Shown here: positions 1 to 8,313 of the stretch, piece after piece | Position numbering within the stretch: position 1 is the first letter of the stretch | Layout: each line of letters starts with the position of its first letter | Assembly: GCA_945861405.1 (NCBI GenBank) | Contig: CAMAUL010000020.1 | Span: forward strand, 1-44,330 | DNA from: Candidatus Methylobacter oryzae | GTDB taxonomy: Bacteria; Pseudomonadota; Gammaproteobacteria; Methylococcales; Methylomonadaceae | Length of the DNA: 44,330 nt | Direction of reading: 5' to 3' | Translations under genes and position numbers: made by a program | The notes under the pieces: generated by a model | Told to the model about the DNA's origin: nothing | The model's database searches: none | The model's input: only the letters and a program-made list of their open reading frames with translations

Positions 1-21
1 AAGCCCCGGTTGAGCTGGACA

Positions 22-49
22 ATTATACAGTGCCTTTTTAACTTGTCAA
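22..49 (-). promoter_or_regulatory. Sigma70 promoter, proximal of a tandem pair, probably rRNA P-proximal
   Basis: On the minus strand TTGACA (positions 44-49) is followed by a 16-base spacer and TATAAT (22-27). Both hexamers match consensus exactly. Transcription would start near position 15 and leave the window on the left. A GC-rich stretch follows the -10 box, as is usual at stringently controlled rRNA promoters. The gene it serves is not in the window. A 16S rRNA gene next to tyrS is my inference from recalled Pseudomonas-type gene order. Confidence 0.75.
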
Positions 50-119
50 CGTCATGTTGATTTTTTCTTCACCTTCCATCCCTGTCAAAGCCTGCTGACA
101 AGCCCCGAAGAAGCCGACT

Positions 120-147
120 ATTATAACTAATTCGGCTTTCCAGTCAA
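120..147 (-). promoter_or_regulatory. Sigma70 promoter, distal of the tandem pair
   Basis: On the minus strand TTGACT (142-147) lies 16 bases before TATAAT (120-125). It is 98 bases upstream of the second promoter and points the same way. The words CGGGGCTT after this promoter and CCGGGGCTT after the next one are shared, so both start regions look alike. Two strong promoters in series with GC-rich start regions are typical of rRNA operons. Confidence 0.7.
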
Positions 148-237
148 CATCCATGCCAACTTTATTTGCTGCTAACTATTCCCAAATAATTTGCCCTACT
201 TAAAGCAGGGTAGACATTGGACGGCGAATCACTCGCG

Positions 238-1434
238 TCAAGCCGTTATTCTTACTCGCGCAAACTTTCTTTTTCCCACCTGATAAACATGATGACTGCC
301 TACCGGAATCTCCAACTTTTGATCGGAAACTTTCTCCCCGTCAATCTTAACCGCCCCCTGCTTTATCATGCGGTTAGCCTCGGATGTGCTCTCCGTTAGC
401 CCGGCATCCTTTAATAGATTCGCTATACCGTAACCTGAACCCTCAGCCTTTAACTCCAACTCATCCATCGCATCAGGCATCGCGCCACGCTGGAATCTGG
501 CTTCAAAGTTTTCCAATGCTTTGATGGCAGCGGCTGCATCATGGAATCTTTCTATAATTTCCTGAGCCAGCTTTACTTTGTAATTTCTCGGGTTTGCGCC
601 CTGCTTGCACTCCTCCGCCCATAGGCTTATCTCGGTCATCGGGCGAAAACTCAACAACTCAAAATAACGCCACATCAACTCATCCGATATGGACATCAAT
701 TTGCCGAACATGTCATCGGCAGAGTCGGCTATGCCGACATAATTATTCAGCGACTTGGACATTTTTTGCACACCATCCAGCCCTTCCAAAATAGGCATAG
801 TCATGACAACCTGGGGCTTTTGCCCGAAAGCCTCTTGCAGCTGCCGCCCAACCAGCAGGTTAAACTTTTGATCGGTACCGCCCAACTCCACATCGGCTTT
901 CATCGCCACCGAATCATAACCCTGAATCAAAGGGTACAAAAACTCATGTATCGCAATAGGCTGCCCACCTTTAAAGCGCTTACTGAAATCGTCCCGCTCC
1001 AGCATTCTGGCAACGGTATGCTTTGCGGCCAATTGAATCAAATCAGCGGGCGACATCGCATTCATCCAGCTTGAATTGAACATCACCAGCGTCTTGGTCG
1101 GATCCAGGATTTTAAATATCTGCTCTTCGTAGGTTCTGGCATTGTCAATAACCTCATCCCGCGTCAATGGCTTGCGGGTCACGTTTTTCCCGGTCGGATC
1201 ACCTATCATGCCGGTAAAATCGCCAATCAGAAATAGAACCTCATGCCCCAAATCCTGAAACTGCTTCAATTTATTAATCAATACAGTATGCCCCAAATGC
1301 AAATCGGGAGCAGTCGGATCAAAACCTGCCTTGATGCGAAGAGGCCGCCCTTCTTCCAGCTTTTTGATTAATTCTTGCTTGACCAAAACCTCATCAGTCC
1401 CTCTAAGAAGGTGTTCCAATACGTCCTCTTGCAA
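238..1434 (-). CDS. tyrS: Tyrosyl-tRNA synthetase
   Basis: Charges tRNA-Tyr with tyrosine in the cytoplasm. The 398-residue protein has the class I HIGH-type motif as HLGH at residues 46-49, the KMSKS loop at 224-228 and a C-terminal S4 RNA-binding domain from about residue 335. The start codon is TTG, preceded by GGAG seven bases upstream, and the next residues ([11 protein letters not shown]) begin the synthetase fold normally. The gene is divergent from the M23 peptidase gene. Downstream of its stop lie two strong promoters pointing the same way. The sequence is of the type found in Pseudomonas and Haemophilus rather than the longer E. coli TyrS. Confidence 0.97.
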   Translation of the reverse strand: MQEDVLEHLLRGTDEVLVKQELIKKLEEGRPLRIKAGFDPTAPDLHLGHTVLINKLKQFQDLGHEVLFLIGDFTGMIGDPTGKNVTRKPLTRDEVIDNARTYEEQIFKILDPTKTLVMFNSSWMNAMSPADLIQLAAKHTVARMLERDDFSKRFKGGQPIAIHEFLYPLIQGYDSVAMKADVELGGTDQKFNLLVGRQLQEAFGQKPQVVMTMPILEGLDGVQKMSKSLNNYVGIADSADDMFGKLMSISDELMWRYFELLSFRPMTEISLWAEECKQGANPRNYKVKLAQEIIERFHDAAAAIKALENFEARFQRGAMPDAMDELELKAEGSGYGIANLLKDAGLTESTSEANRMIKQGAVKIDGEKVSDQKLEIPVGSHHVYQVGKRKFARVRITA

Positions 1435-1465
1435 TGCCTTTCTCCAAAATATCTACAAATAATTC

Positions 1466-1518
1466 ATTATAGAATTAATAACCGACTCGCTGAATAAAAA
1501 CTTTGTACCGCCTATAAT
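1466..1518. promoter_or_regulatory. Divergent promoter region between tyrS and the M23 peptidase gene
   Basis: The 176-base AT-rich gap holds a perfect TATAAT on each strand: 1466-1471 on the minus strand for tyrS and 1513-1518 on the plus strand for the peptidase. The -35 regions at 17-base spacing match consensus in only about half their positions, so the assignments rest mainly on the -10 boxes and on orientation. Confidence 0.45.
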
Positions 1519-1610
1519 TGGTAAAAACCTTTAAAACCGCTTAAAATAGACCTATAAAATCATTAAATACTTTCTGATTTATTTAATTTTTAATTACTTA
1601 GCGCTGCCTA

Positions 1611-3062
1611 GTGAAAAATAAAATCTATACATCATTGCTCTTTGGGATATGCGCAGCCGTTTCAATAACCGGTTACACACAGACAAAACCGGCAAGCAAA
1701 CCCGCACCAGCTAAGACTGCCACACACACAAAACCTGTTGACAAAAAAAAACCTACGACTACCGTTAAAACCGAGACTAACAATAAAAAACAGCCTGTTA
1801 CACCAAAAACAACCAATAAAAAAGACGCTATTACTGCGATTAGACAAGCCACCCAGAAAAAATCTGTCGCAACATCTAAATCTATTACCAAACAACCAAC
1901 CATCGTTTCTGCCAAGTCAAAAAACGACAAACAATCCATTGCAACATCGAAGTCGAGCAAAAAAAACCATTCAATTGCTTCGCTTAAGTCCGATAAGCCA
2001 GGAACCCAAATACATACCGTTATTGCCTCTAAATCAATCAAATCTGTTTTAATAAAGTCCACCGGCCACAAGAAACCGGAAAAAAATACCTCTACCAAGT
2101 CGGAATTTGACGATGACGAATCAGTCCAAGTCATCCATACCAGCAACGACAAACCGTTCCGCCCCATCTCAATCGAGCATTTACAGGCCACACAAACCAA
2201 CACGGCTCATGTAGCCATAGAGACCTCTTTATTTCTGGATGGACTCGAAGCGGGCTTGTCAAAAGAGCTGCTCCTGCAACTTGCCGAGATTTTTGCATGG
2301 GACATCGATTTTGCCACCAATCTACGCCCCGGCGATCAATTCACGATTGTGTATGGCAAAAAAATAGTGGATGGCAAAGAAACCGATAGCGACGAAATCA
2401 TTGCCGCCGAATTTATCAACCAAGGCGTGTCTTACACAGCAGTCCGATACATCAATGAGTCTGGAACCAGCTATTACACGCCGGACGGTGAATCCATGCA
2501 AAGAGCCTTTTTAAGTGCGCCGGTTGACTTTATTCAGATCAGCTCCCCTTTTGACCCCCACCGCAAGCACCCGATACTTAACAGGATTCGCGCTCATAAG
2601 GGCGTTGATTATGCGGCAAGAACTGGAACGCCGGTAAAAACAACCGGGGATGGAATCGTCACCTTCTGCGGACGCAGTGGCGCCTATGGGCAAGTCGTCA
2701 TTATTCAACATAATGACCGCTATGAAACGCTTTATGCCCACATGTCCGATTTCAAGAAAGGCTTAAGCGTCGGCAATCATGTCAAGCAAAGCGACGTTAT
2801 CGGCTATGTGGGCCAAACAGGCTTAGCCACTGGCCCTCACTTGCATTACGAATTTCATGTCGACGGCATTTACCAGAACCCGGAGACGGTCAAAATACCG
2901 CATTCAATGCCTATCAGCAACGCATCGCTGGCTGATTTTAAAGCGCAAACCCAAATGTTCTTTGCCCAGCTTAATCAGGTCAAAGCGAAAAATCTGGTTG
3001 CGAAAAACCACTCGGCAAATGCCCTGCCTCCTGCATCCATGCAGCCATCCCGTTACGATTAA
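1611..3062 (+). CDS. M23 family peptidoglycan endopeptidase (MepM/YebA-like), exported
   Basis: Predicted periplasmic cell-wall hydrolase cutting peptide cross-links. The 483-residue protein starts at GTG with a signal peptide of about 23 residues. A very Lys/Thr/Ser-rich low-complexity linker follows to about residue 165. A middle domain of about 205-315 resembles the region preceding LytM domains in MepM/Csd3 proteins. The C-terminal LytM domain has zinc ligands H329 and D333 (HKGVD) and the HLH pair H410/H412 (GPHLHYEF), so it should be active. No LysM repeat is evident, and the basic linker may take the wall-binding role. It sits 8 bases before anmK, so wall cutting and wall recycling are probably co-expressed. 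Confidence 0.9.
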   Translation: MKNKIYTSLLFGICAAVSITGYTQTKPASKPAPAKTATHTKPVDKKKPTTTVKTETNNKKQPVTPKTTNKKDAITAIRQATQKKSVATSKSITKQPTIVSAKSKNDKQSIATSKSSKKNHSIASLKSDKPGTQIHTVIASKSIKSVLIKSTGHKKPEKNTSTKSEFDDDESVQVIHTSNDKPFRPISIEHLQATQTNTAHVAIETSLFLDGLEAGLSKELLLQLAEIFAWDIDFATNLRPGDQFTIVYGKKIVDGKETDSDEIIAAEFINQGVSYTAVRYINESGTSYYTPDGESMQRAFLSAPVDFIQISSPFDPHRKHPILNRIRAHKGVDYAARTGTPVKTTGDGIVTFCGRSGAYGQVVIIQHNDRYETLYAHMSDFKKGLSVGNHVKQSDVIGYVGQTGLATGPHLHYEFHVDGIYQNPETVKIPHSMPISNASLADFKAQTQMFFAQLNQVKAKNLVAKNHSANALPPASMQPSRYD

Positions 3063-3070
3063 TTTACGCA

Positions 3071-4222
3071 ATGCCTGAGCTTTATATTGGCCTTATGTCC
3101 GGCACCAGCCTGGATGGGATTGACGCGGCTTTGGTTGATTTTACAGATAGCAAAGCCCAGCTTGTCGGGTTCGAATACCTACCCTTCCCTGCCGAGCTTC
3201 AAAACGCCCTACAGCGACTTAGCAAGCCTGACGCGCTGATTTCGCTCAAAGAATACGGTGCCATGGATGCTAGGCTGGGCCATTTATTCGCAGACATAGT
3301 TAATAGCCTGCTTGCCAAAACCGATATTCCTGCCGCATCGGTCAGCGCTATCGGCAGCCATGGCTTAACCGTCTACCATGCGCCCGACAATAAATTCCCT
3401 TTTTCCCTGCAAATCGGCGACCCCAACGTTATTGCCGAACTTACCGGCATCACCACCGTGGCCGATTTCAGACGCCGGGATATTGCAGCCAAAGGCCAAG
3501 GCGCGCCGCTGGTTCCGGCCTATCATCAAGCCGTATTCCACCACCCTAATGAGCATCGCTGCATCGTCAACATAGGCGGCATCGCCAATATTACCGTGCT
3601 GTCTAAAGACCCGTCCGCGCCAGTCATCGGCTTCGATACCGGCCCCGGCAACACCTTGATGGATTTATGGATCAAACTGCAACAAAACCAGCAGTACGAT
3701 AAAAACGGCGACTGGGGTCAAACCGGCAACATCGACCATGATTTGGTGGATCTTTTAACACAAGACCCTTATTTCAATGCCGCCCCGCCCAAAAGCACCG
3801 GCAAAGAATATTTCTCGCTAGCCTGGGTTTACCAGTATTTCGATGCATTCAGCTACAAGCCCGAAGACGTACAGGCCAGCTTGTGTTTTTTAACGGCGAT
3901 AACGATTTGCGATGCGATCAAAAAATACGCGCCAAATACCGAGCGGGTATTGATTTGCGGCGGCGGCAGTCACAATGCCTATTTGCTGGAACTCATGCAA
4001 CAAAACATGGAATGCCCTGTTGAATCAACCGAGCGTTACGGCCTGCATCCCGATCATGTTGAAGCGATGGCATTTGCGTGGCTAGCCAGACAAACCATGA
4101 ATCATCTGCCGGGCAATCTTAAGGAAGTCACTGGAGCGGTTAACGCTGTGATTCTGGGGGGAATTTATCAGGGAAACAAAAAGGGCGGCATCCTGCCGCC
4201 CGTCGAAGGGGAGAAACTATAA
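3071..4222 (+). CDS. anmK: Anhydro-N-acetylmuramic acid kinase
   Basis: Phosphorylates 1,6-anhydro-MurNAc to MurNAc-6-phosphate in cytoplasmic peptidoglycan recycling. The 383-residue length is normal for the family. The N-terminal nucleotide-binding signature MSGTSLDGID is at residues 9-18, and the FDTGPGN motif carrying the putative catalytic Asp (D189) is present, as is a C-terminal GGGSHNAYL phosphate-binding segment. It follows the M23 peptidase after 8 bases, probably in one transcript. Its last codons overlap the intrinsic terminator of erpA, which runs in the opposite direction. Confidence 0.97.
   Translation: MPELYIGLMSGTSLDGIDAALVDFTDSKAQLVGFEYLPFPAELQNALQRLSKPDALISLKEYGAMDARLGHLFADIVNSLLAKTDIPAASVSAIGSHGLTVYHAPDNKFPFSLQIGDPNVIAELTGITTVADFRRRDIAAKGQGAPLVPAYHQAVFHHPNEHRCIVNIGGIANITVLSKDPSAPVIGFDTGPGNTLMDLWIKLQQNQQYDKNGDWGQTGNIDHDLVDLLTQDPYFNAAPPKSTGKEYFSLAWVYQYFDAFSYKPEDVQASLCFLTAITICDAIKKYAPNTERVLICGGGSHNAYLLELMQQNMECPVESTERYGLHPDHVEAMAFAWLARQTMNHLPGNLKEVTGAVNAVILGGIYQGNKKGGILPPVEGEKL
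4174..4201 (-). terminator. Rho-independent terminator of erpA, inside the 3' end of anmK
   Basis: A perfect 8-bp stem GGGCGGCA/TGCCGCCC (4183-4190 and 4194-4201) with a 3-base loop is followed on the minus strand by TTTTTGTTT. It begins 24 bases after the erpA stop codon. On the plus strand no T-run follows, so it should act only on erpA transcripts, although it is made of anmK codons. Confidence 0.85.
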
Positions 4223-4224
4223 AA

Positions 4225-4557
4225 CTACGCCGAAAAAGACGAGCCGCAACCGCAAGTCGTCGTCGCGTTAGGATTGCGGATAACAAACTGGGCTCCGGAC
4301 AAATCTTCTTTATAATCGATTTCAGCGCCGGATAAATACTGGATGCTCATCGCATCAATCAACACCGTGACACCGCCGTTTTCAACGCAGGTATCGTCTT
4401 CATTGACTTCCTCATCAAACGTAAAACCGTATTGAAACCCTGAGCAGCCGCCGCCTGAAACATAAACCCTCAGTTTCAGATTATCATTGCCTTCCTCGGC
4501 GATCAATTCACCCACCTTGGCGGCGGCGCTATCAGAAAAAACTATTGGATTTGACAT
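4225..4557 (-). CDS. erpA: A-type iron-sulfur carrier ErpA
   Basis: Delivers Fe-S clusters to apo-proteins in the cytoplasm. The 110-residue HesB/IscA-fold protein has the three conserved cluster cysteines: C38 in [11 protein letters not shown] and C102/C104 in the CGCGSSF tail. The acidic loop (DEEVNEDD) and overall sequence match ErpA better than IscA or SufA. It has its own strong promoter 65 bases upstream in the gap after argC, and an intrinsic terminator, so it is probably a single-gene transcript. Confidence 0.95.
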   Translation of the reverse strand: MSNPIVFSDSAAAKVGELIAEEGNDNLKLRVYVSGGGCSGFQYGFTFDEEVNEDDTCVENGGVTVLIDAMSIQYLSGAEIDYKEDLSGAQFVIRNPNATTTCGCGSSFSA

Positions 4558-4590
4558 AGATTAATCACTATAAAAAATGAAGTTAAATAA

Positions 4591-4619
4591 ATTATGACTA
4601 TACCAAGCATTTTAGTCAA
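4591..4619 (-). promoter_or_regulatory. Promoter of erpA
   Basis: On the minus strand TTGACT (4614-4619), a 17-base spacer and CATAAT (4591-4596) stand between the argC stop and the erpA start. The -35 and spacer contain TTGACTAAAAT...GGTAT, which resembles an IscR type 1 operator with one base missing. That resemblance is only suggestive. Confidence 0.7.
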
Positions 4620-4622
4620 GAA

Positions 4623-5654
4623 TTATGGATAAAGGGCGATTATCTTTAGCCCTGAGTCTTCCTGTAGCCCGAACATCAGGTTCATATTTTGCACCGCCTG
4701 CCCGGCCGCACCCTTAACCAGGTTATCAATCACCGACAGCACCACGATAGTTTGACCACCCTGCGGCTGATGTATCGAAATCTGGCAGTTATTGCTGCCC
4801 CGGACATTCCGGGTGTCGGGATGCGAGCCTTGCGGCAACACATCGACAAATACCTCATTAGCGTATCTTTGTTCATACAAAGCCTGCACATCATCCAGAT
4901 TGCCCTGCGCCTGACCGTATAAAGTCGCGTGTATGCCCCGGATCATCGGCGTCAAATGCGGCACGAAAGTCAAGCCGACCGATTTTCCGGCGACCAGCGC
5001 TAGCCCTTGGGCAATTTCCGGCAAATGCCGGTGACCGCCGACCGCATAAGCCTTGAAACTCTCGCCGGTTTCGCTCATTAACGTCGCCAGTTCCGCCTTG
5101 CGCCCCGCCCCGCTGACGCCGGATTTAACATCGGCGATCAAATGCTTAACATCGATCAGATCGTTTTCCAGCAACGGCAAAAAACCCAGCTGCACCGCAG
5201 TCGGATAGCAGCCCGGACAGGCGATTAAATCAGCCTTTTTAATCGCCTCACGATTCACTTCCGGTAACCCGTAAACCGCATCGGCGATTAAATCGGGACA
5301 GGCATGTTCCATACCATACCATTTGCCCCACTCCTTGGCATCTTTCAACCGAAAATCGGCAGACAGGTCTATCACCTTAACGCCGCGCGCCAGCAACTGC
5401 TCCGCCATCAGCATCGCCGTGCCGTTCGGCGTCGCAAAGAACACCACATCGCATTCGGCCAGGGTTTCGACCTCGGGCAAGCTAAATACCGCACCGATAG
5501 CGCCGCGCAAGCTGGGATAAGTCGCGTCCACCCGAAGCCCCGCATCAGCGCGGGACGTGACCACCGCCACCTCAACCTCCGCATGCAACGCCAAAATCCG
5601 CAATAGCTCAACGCCGGTGTACCCGGTTCCGCCCACAATACCTGCACGAATCAT
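4623..5654 (-). CDS. argC: N-acetyl-gamma-glutamyl-phosphate reductase
   Basis: Third step of arginine biosynthesis: NADPH-dependent reduction of N-acetylglutamyl phosphate to the semialdehyde. The N-terminal Rossmann motif is [10 protein letters not shown] and the catalytic cysteine is C149 in ACPGCYPTA. The 343-residue length is normal. I chose the ATG at 5654 (MIRAGIVGG) because AGGA lies seven bases upstream. A GTG six codons earlier would add an unsupported extension. It is divergent from the quinone reductase gene and 65 bases upstream of erpA. Confidence 0.96.
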   Translation of the reverse strand: MIRAGIVGGTGYTGVELLRILALHAEVEVAVVTSRADAGLRVDATYPSLRGAIGAVFSLPEVETLAECDVVFFATPNGTAMLMAEQLLARGVKVIDLSADFRLKDAKEWGKWYGMEHACPDLIADAVYGLPEVNREAIKKADLIACPGCYPTAVQLGFLPLLENDLIDVKHLIADVKSGVSGAGRKAELATLMSETGESFKAYAVGGHRHLPEIAQGLALVAGKSVGLTFVPHLTPMIRGIHATLYGQAQGNLDDVQALYEQRYANEVFVDVLPQGSHPDTRNVRGSNNCQISIHQPQGGQTIVVLSVIDNLVKGAAGQAVQNMNLMFGLQEDSGLKIIALYP

Positions 5655-5675
5655 CGTTTTATCCTGCCCCACACA

Positions 5676-5705
5676 TTGTTTATGAAAATAACTGAGGCAT
5701 ATAAT
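5676..5705 (+). promoter_or_regulatory. Probable promoter of the quinone reductase-sulfurtransferase operon
   Basis: TTGTTT (5676-5681), an 18-base spacer and TATAAT (5700-5705) lie in the 85-base divergent gap with argC. The -10 is perfect, the -35 matches in about half its positions. Confidence 0.5.
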
Positions 5706-5739
5706 AACCGCAACTTGGATTATTGACGATGTTGTGACT

Positions 5740-6723
5740 ATGCCGCTACCCGATCAAATGCTTGCGATTGAAATCGACAACGGTGTTTTAAAGCCGGTTC
5801 AACGCGCCATCCCCACGCCGTCGGCAAACCAAGTGTTGATTAAAGTTGCCGCCGCCGGGGTCAATCGACCCGATGTGATGCAGCGCCAGGGCTTATATCC
5901 GCCACCACCCGGTGCATCAGACATTCCGGGGCTAGACGTTGCTGGAACCATTCAGGCATTAGGAGATAATATCGGCCAGCTCCAGATAAATGATAAGGTC
6001 TGCGCCTTGGTGACAGGCGGCGGCTATGCCGAGTATTGCCTAGCCTCGGCGGCGCTGTGCCTGCCCGTGCCGGAAGGCCTGTCTTTTACCCAAGCCGCCG
6101 CATTACCGGAAGCTTTTTTCACAGTCTGGAGCAATGTGTTCGACCGCGCCCGGTTGCAGCCCGGCGAAACGCTGCTGGTACACGGCGGTACCAGCGGCAT
6201 AGGCACGACGGCGATACAACTGGGTCAAGCCTTCAACGCCAAAATCATCGTCACCGCAGGCTCACCAGAAAAATGCGAATTCTGCCTGCAACTCGGCGCC
6301 GATGCTGCGATCAACTACCGGGAACTGGATTTTGTCGAAGAGATCAAACGCCTTACCAGCAACACAGGCGTCGATGTTATCCTGGACATGATCGGCGGCG
6401 ACTATTTTCCGCGCAACCTAAAATGCATGGCCGATGATGCCCGGCTGGTGCAAATCGCCATACAAAACGGCGCGAAAGCCGAACTAAACCTGTTGCCGGT
6501 CATGCTTAAACGTCTTACTATCACCGGCTCCACTTTAAGAACCAGGGACGATGGCTTTAAAGCCGCTATCGCCAAGCAGCTGCTGGAAAAAGTCTGGCCC
6601 TTATTGGCCTCAGGATCAATCAAACCGGTTATCCATTCAACTTTTGCACTCACCGATGCCGCAAAAGCCCATCAACTCATGGAAAGCAGCCAACACATCG
6701 GCAAAATCATCTTAACGGTATAA
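5740..6723 (+). CDS. NAD(P)H:quinone oxidoreductase, PIG3/QOR-like medium-chain reductase
   Basis: Predicted cytoplasmic NADPH-dependent quinone or enone reductase. The zinc-free medium-chain dehydrogenase layout is clear: an N-terminal GroES-like domain with [21 protein letters not shown], then a Rossmann domain with the nucleotide loop HGGTSGIG and the segment GADAAINY. These are PIG3-type features. The start is uncertain: GTG at 5734, ATG at 5740 and ATG at 5758 are in frame and none has a good ribosome-binding site. Only four bases separate it from the sulfurtransferase gene, so the two are probably co-transcribed. Confidence 0.85.
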   Translation: MPLPDQMLAIEIDNGVLKPVQRAIPTPSANQVLIKVAAAGVNRPDVMQRQGLYPPPPGASDIPGLDVAGTIQALGDNIGQLQINDKVCALVTGGGYAEYCLASAALCLPVPEGLSFTQAAALPEAFFTVWSNVFDRARLQPGETLLVHGGTSGIGTTAIQLGQAFNAKIIVTAGSPEKCEFCLQLGADAAINYRELDFVEEIKRLTSNTGVDVILDMIGGDYFPRNLKCMADDARLVQIAIQNGAKAELNLLPVMLKRLTITGSTLRTRDDGFKAAIAKQLLEKVWPLLASGSIKPVIHSTFALTDAAKAHQLMESSQHIGKIILTV

Positions 6724-6727
6724 AACT

Positions 6728-7573
6728 ATGACTTACACGACGCTTGTTTCCACACAAATACTCCATCAACAGCTTAATAATCCCGACTGGATTATCGTCG
6801 ATTGCCGCTTTTCATTGGCAGATACCGAAGCCGGTGCTAAAGCCTATCGGCACGGACATATCCCCAATGCCCGCTACGCGCATCTGGACAAGGACTTATC
6901 CTCGGCAATCACCGACTTTACCGGACGCCATCCTTTGCCTAACTTGGCTTTATTGGCAAAAAAACTGGGCGACTGGGGCATAAGTAACAGCAGCCAAGTG
7001 GTTGTTTATGACGATGCAGGCGGCGCTTTTGCAGGCCGCCTATGGTGGCTGTTGCGCTCTATGGGACACGACAAGGTTGCGGTATTGGACGGCGGCATCA
7101 AGCACTGGCAAAAACAAGGCTTGCCCGTCATCACAACCCTACCCAAAGTTAAGCCCGCCACCTTCAGGCCGTATTTGAACGAGGCCTCTTGGCTTAATGC
7201 CGTACAGCTGCAAAACGATTTGGCGCAAAAAACCATCTGCCTGATCGATGCCAGAACGCCCGAACGCTATCGCGGCGAACAAGAACCCATCGACCCGGTT
7301 ACAGGCCACATTCCCGGCGCATTAAACCGGGCATTTCAATTAAACCTGGGCAGCAACGGCTTGTTTTTACCGGCGGAACAATTGCGCAAACAGTTTAATC
7401 AGCTTATCGGCGTTACCGCGCCCGAACAAGTCGTTCATTATTGCGGCTCCGGTGTCACCGCCTGCCACAACTTACTGGCGATGGAACATGCGGGATTAAC
7501 CGGTTCCAAGCTTTATGCGGGGTCTTGGAGCGAGTGGATCAGGAATAAAAACCGGGCGGTTGCGAAGGGGTGA
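6728..7573 (+). CDS. sseA: Two-domain sulfurtransferase (3-mercaptopyruvate/thiosulfate type)
   Basis: Transfers sulfur from 3-mercaptopyruvate or thiosulfate to thiols or cyanide in the cytoplasm. The 281-residue protein has an inactive N-terminal rhodanese domain (to about 135) and a catalytic C-terminal domain. The active-site loop is CGSGVTA with C239. This loop is closer to mercaptopyruvate sulfurtransferases than to classic rhodaneses (CRKGVTA), but substrate choice cannot be settled from sequence alone. It is the last gene of the two-gene unit with the quinone reductase. Confidence 0.9.
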   Translation: MTYTTLVSTQILHQQLNNPDWIIVDCRFSLADTEAGAKAYRHGHIPNARYAHLDKDLSSAITDFTGRHPLPNLALLAKKLGDWGISNSSQVVVYDDAGGAFAGRLWWLLRSMGHDKVAVLDGGIKHWQKQGLPVITTLPKVKPATFRPYLNEASWLNAVQLQNDLAQKTICLIDARTPERYRGEQEPIDPVTGHIPGALNRAFQLNLGSNGLFLPAEQLRKQFNQLIGVTAPEQVVHYCGSGVTACHNLLAMEHAGLTGSKLYAGSWSEWIRNKNRAVAKG

Positions 7574-7599
7574 GTGGCGCGCAAAACCTATCCCATTCA

Positions 7600-7731
7600 C
7601 AATGCCGCTAAGTTAATGAAAGCCTTCGGCATTTGGAGTGCAGGTTCCGCCTGCTAACGCAAGCAGAGCTTGCACTCCAGCGATCACTATTTCTCATCTG
7701 AGCTAAAAAATCGCTTAACTTAACGGCATTG
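7600..7731. repeat. 132-bp MITE-like element with 17-bp terminal inverted repeats and an inner hairpin
   Basis: The ends read CAATGCCGCTAAGTTAA (7600-7616) and, inverted, CAATGCCGTTAAGTTAA (7715-7731), one mismatch in 17. Inside, TGGAGTGCA and TGCACTCCA pair around a further CTGCT/AGCAG stem. No coding potential is visible. A lone 14-base copy of the end motif recurs at 11488-11501. No exact target-site duplication is seen. Confidence 0.65.
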
Positions 7732-7761
7732 CCCACATTCAGCCAAACATAATTACTATCC

Positions 7762-8313
7762 ATGCCTGATACTTCACGGTTGTTTTTCGCCTTATGGCCT
7801 GACGATGAAACCCGGCAAGCCATGACGCGCTTGAGCCAATCTATCGAAGTTAAAGATTTCAAACAGGTACAGCAGCACAATTTCCATGTGACCTTGGTGT
7901 TTTTGGGGCCGGTTGACAAGGATGTTGAATCATTGCTTAAGCAGTCGGCCGCCGGTATTGCGACTCCGCCTTTTGAGCTGATCTTTGATAGCTTAAGTTA
8001 TTGGAGCAGGCCTAAGATTTTATGCCTGACTTGTCGGCAACCTGCACCGGAAACAGCCATGGCATTGGTAGCCGCACTGACCGAAGCTGCAGCAAGTTGC
8101 GGGCTGCAAACCGACACCCGGCCTTATACCCCGCACATTACCCTGGCCCGACACGCCCGGTATTTACCGGACGCGCAGTTTGCGCCAATCATCTGGCGAG
8201 CTGAGGCGTTTTGTCTGGTTGAATCCTGTAGCGAGCCGGACGGGGTTTGTTACAAGGTGGTTCAGCAATGGCCTTTGCTCAAGCCTGCTGCTAATCCTGG
8301 TGAATGTCTTTAA
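7762..8313 (+). CDS. thpR: RNA 2',3'-cyclic phosphodiesterase (LigT/2H family)
   Basis: Cytoplasmic 2H phosphoesterase that opens 2',3'-cyclic phosphate RNA ends and in vitro can join 2'-5' ends. The 183-residue protein begins with the typical RLFFALWPDDETR and carries both HxT motifs: H42-V-T44 and H125-I-T127. Its 3' end overlaps the 3' end of the convergent xseA gene by 23 bases. It follows the MITE-like element, and no promoter was identified with confidence. Confidence 0.94.
   Translation: MPDTSRLFFALWPDDETRQAMTRLSQSIEVKDFKQVQQHNFHVTLVFLGPVDKDVESLLKQSAAGIATPPFELIFDSLSYWSRPKILCLTCRQPAPETAMALVAALTEAAASCGLQTDTRPYTPHITLARHARYLPDAQFAPIIWRAEAFCLVESCSEPDGVCYKVVQQWPLLKPAANPGECL

Noticed and set aside
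181-237. Terminator for tyrS (CCCTGC/GTAGGG hairpin near 201-217)
   Set aside because: Six-pair stem with a wobble and no T-run on the minus strand. Too weak to call.
1673-2203. Long minus-strand frame opposite the M23 peptidase linker
   Set aside because: It is the reverse reading of the Lys/Thr-rich low-complexity linker and has a biased Leu/Val/Phe composition with no domain.
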